NCBI GenBank assembly: GCA_027485075.1
Contig: JAIXRT010000103.1
Coordinates: forward strand, 1 to 6,909
Source of the DNA: Cytophagaceae bacterium
Lineage (GTDB): Bacteria; Bacteroidota; Bacteroidia; Cytophagales; Spirosomataceae
Reading direction: 5' to 3'
DNA length: 6,909 bases
The translations under genes were made by a program, and so were the position numbers. The notes under the pieces were generated by a model. The model searched no databases and had not been told where the DNA came from. It saw only the letters and a program-made list of their open reading frames with translations. Positions 6,357 to 6,909 of this stretch are shown here, one piece after another; the stretch's first letter is position 1; every line of letters starts with the position of its first letter.

Positions 6357-6823
6357 GGCTTTAACTTTAGTTTTGTTGACACAGACTCTATAATTGTATT
6401 TGATTCTTGTTCTAAAATCTGATTGATTGAAGCAATTACTTCAAAAAAATCACTAATTTTTTGCTCCCCAATGCGCTGATAAACAAGCTCATTAAATAAA
6501 ATAACTCCTTGCCGCGCTTGATCACGCTTCTGCTTCCCTAAATCTGTTAAAAAGATTTTAACTACACGCTTGTCGGCATAATTCGCCTCCCGTCTGATCC
6601 ATTTCTTATCCTCTAAAGTCTTCAACATACGCGTTAAACTTCTGGACTCTAAACCGAGCGCTGGGGCAATTTTTGTAGCAGGCGTTCCTTCTTTGTCGAT
6701 GTGCAACAGCACGTAGCCTATCGCCATGGTCATATCAAATTGAGCGGAAAATGTGTTGTACATGCGGGATATGGCATACCAACTAGACTTAATTTGGAAA
6801 TCGACGGTTTTCTCTGCTTTCAT
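6353..6823 (-). CDS. MarR-family winged-helix transcriptional regulator
   Basis: The 156-residue protein fits the MarR family in length and layout: N-terminal dimerisation helices (about 8-40), winged helix-turn-helix (about 48-95) with TKIAPALGLESRSLTRMLKTL as helix-turn-recognition helix (50-70), the wing containing ADKR with the conserved Asp84 and Arg86 (83-86), the strand KIFLTDLG (89-96), and a long C-terminal helical pair. MarR proteins bind palindromic operators as dimers and release them on binding small ligands. Its TGA stop overlaps the ATG of the acyl-CoA dehydrogenase, so it probably controls that gene and itself, possibly in response to a fatty acid or acyl-CoA (inferred from context only). 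The ATG at 6823 gives the normal N-terminus; the leader is A-rich with no Shine-Dalgarno. A 12-bp palindrome lies 12 bp upstream of the start. Confidence 0.93.
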   Translation of the reverse strand: MKAEKTVDFQIKSSWYAISRMYNTFSAQFDMTMAIGYVLLHIDKEGTPATKIAPALGLESRSLTRMLKTLEDKKWIRREANYADKRVVKIFLTDLGKQKRDQARQGVILFNELVYQRIGEQKISDFFEVIASINQILEQESNTIIESVSTKLKLKP

Positions 6824-6835
6824 ATTTTGTATTTG

Positions 6836-6847
6836 TATGCGCGCATA
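6836..6847. promoter_or_regulatory. Candidate MarR operator: perfect 12-bp palindrome
   Basis: TATGCGCGCATA is a perfect inverted repeat centred between 6841 and 6842, in otherwise A/T-rich sequence and only 12 bp before the MarR start codon. It sits between the terminator of the preceding gene and the coding start, in the only space where the promoter of the MarR-dehydrogenase unit can be. MarR dimers typically bind such short palindromes near their own promoters. Binding is inferred from position and symmetry, not shown. Confidence 0.5.
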
Positions 6848-6865
6848 TTAAGGTAAATTTAAAAC

Positions 6866-6896
6866 AAAAAAAAATAGGATGCAAGCATCCTATTTT
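6866..6896 (-). terminator. Intrinsic terminator of a gene beyond the right edge
   Basis: A 12-bp inverted repeat, AAAATAGGATGC (6871-6882) and its complement (6885-6896), has a central AA, so the working loop is 4-6 nt. On the minus strand the stem is followed by a T-run (nine A residues on the plus strand, 6866-6874, overlapping the stem foot). Orientation points to a minus-strand gene ending just outside the window and separates it from the MarR gene. Confidence 0.8.
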
Positions 6897-6909
6897 GAAA
6901 ATTCTATAA

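Overview
This window looks like chromosomal sequence from a Bacteroidota bacterium, probably of the order Cytophagales; the order is inferred from gene content and cannot be proven here. Three things point that way. Start codons are preceded by A/T-rich leaders with no clear Shine-Dalgarno sequence. Several upstream regions carry the Bacteroidota -7 motif TAnnTTTG. The gene types (era-der pair, stand-alone LytTR regulator, MarR next to a long acyl-CoA dehydrogenase, OmpA-type lipoprotein with a coiled coil) are common in that phylum. The genetic code appears standard: Trp is TGG, and TGA ends the MarR gene.

Layout. At the left edge (1-669, + strand) is the 3' part of a Ycf48-like/BNR-repeat beta-propeller gene that carries an in-frame TGA at 85-87 and is probably a pseudogene. 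It converges on, and overlaps by 21 bp, the end of an era-der operon on the minus strand (649-2886), which encodes two ribosome-assembly GTPases. Divergent from era is a single initiator tRNA-Met gene (2985-3057, + strand) with its own strong terminator. Next comes a small LytTR DNA-binding protein (3211-3525, + strand) with a near-consensus Bacteroidota promoter. A bidirectional terminator (3524-3555) separates it from a convergent OmpA-family lipoprotein (3575-4477, minus). The right third (4566-6823, minus) is a two-gene unit: a MarR regulator whose stop codon overlaps the start of a VLCAD-like acyl-CoA dehydrogenase. A 12-bp perfect palindrome just upstream of the MarR start is a candidate operator. 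A minus-strand terminator near the right edge closes off a gene outside the window.

How the genes work together. The left and middle parts are translation housekeeping: Era and Der act in 30S and 50S assembly, and the initiator tRNA is read from the same 100-bp divergent spacer. The right part is a regulated fatty-acid oxidation step. The LytTR protein and the OmpA lipoprotein have no obvious functional partner in the window. I see no mobile element, CRISPR array, defence system or clear new multi-gene system. The observations most worth following up are the interrupted propeller gene, the divergent era/tRNA-fMet control region, the MarR palindrome and the orphan LytTR regulator.
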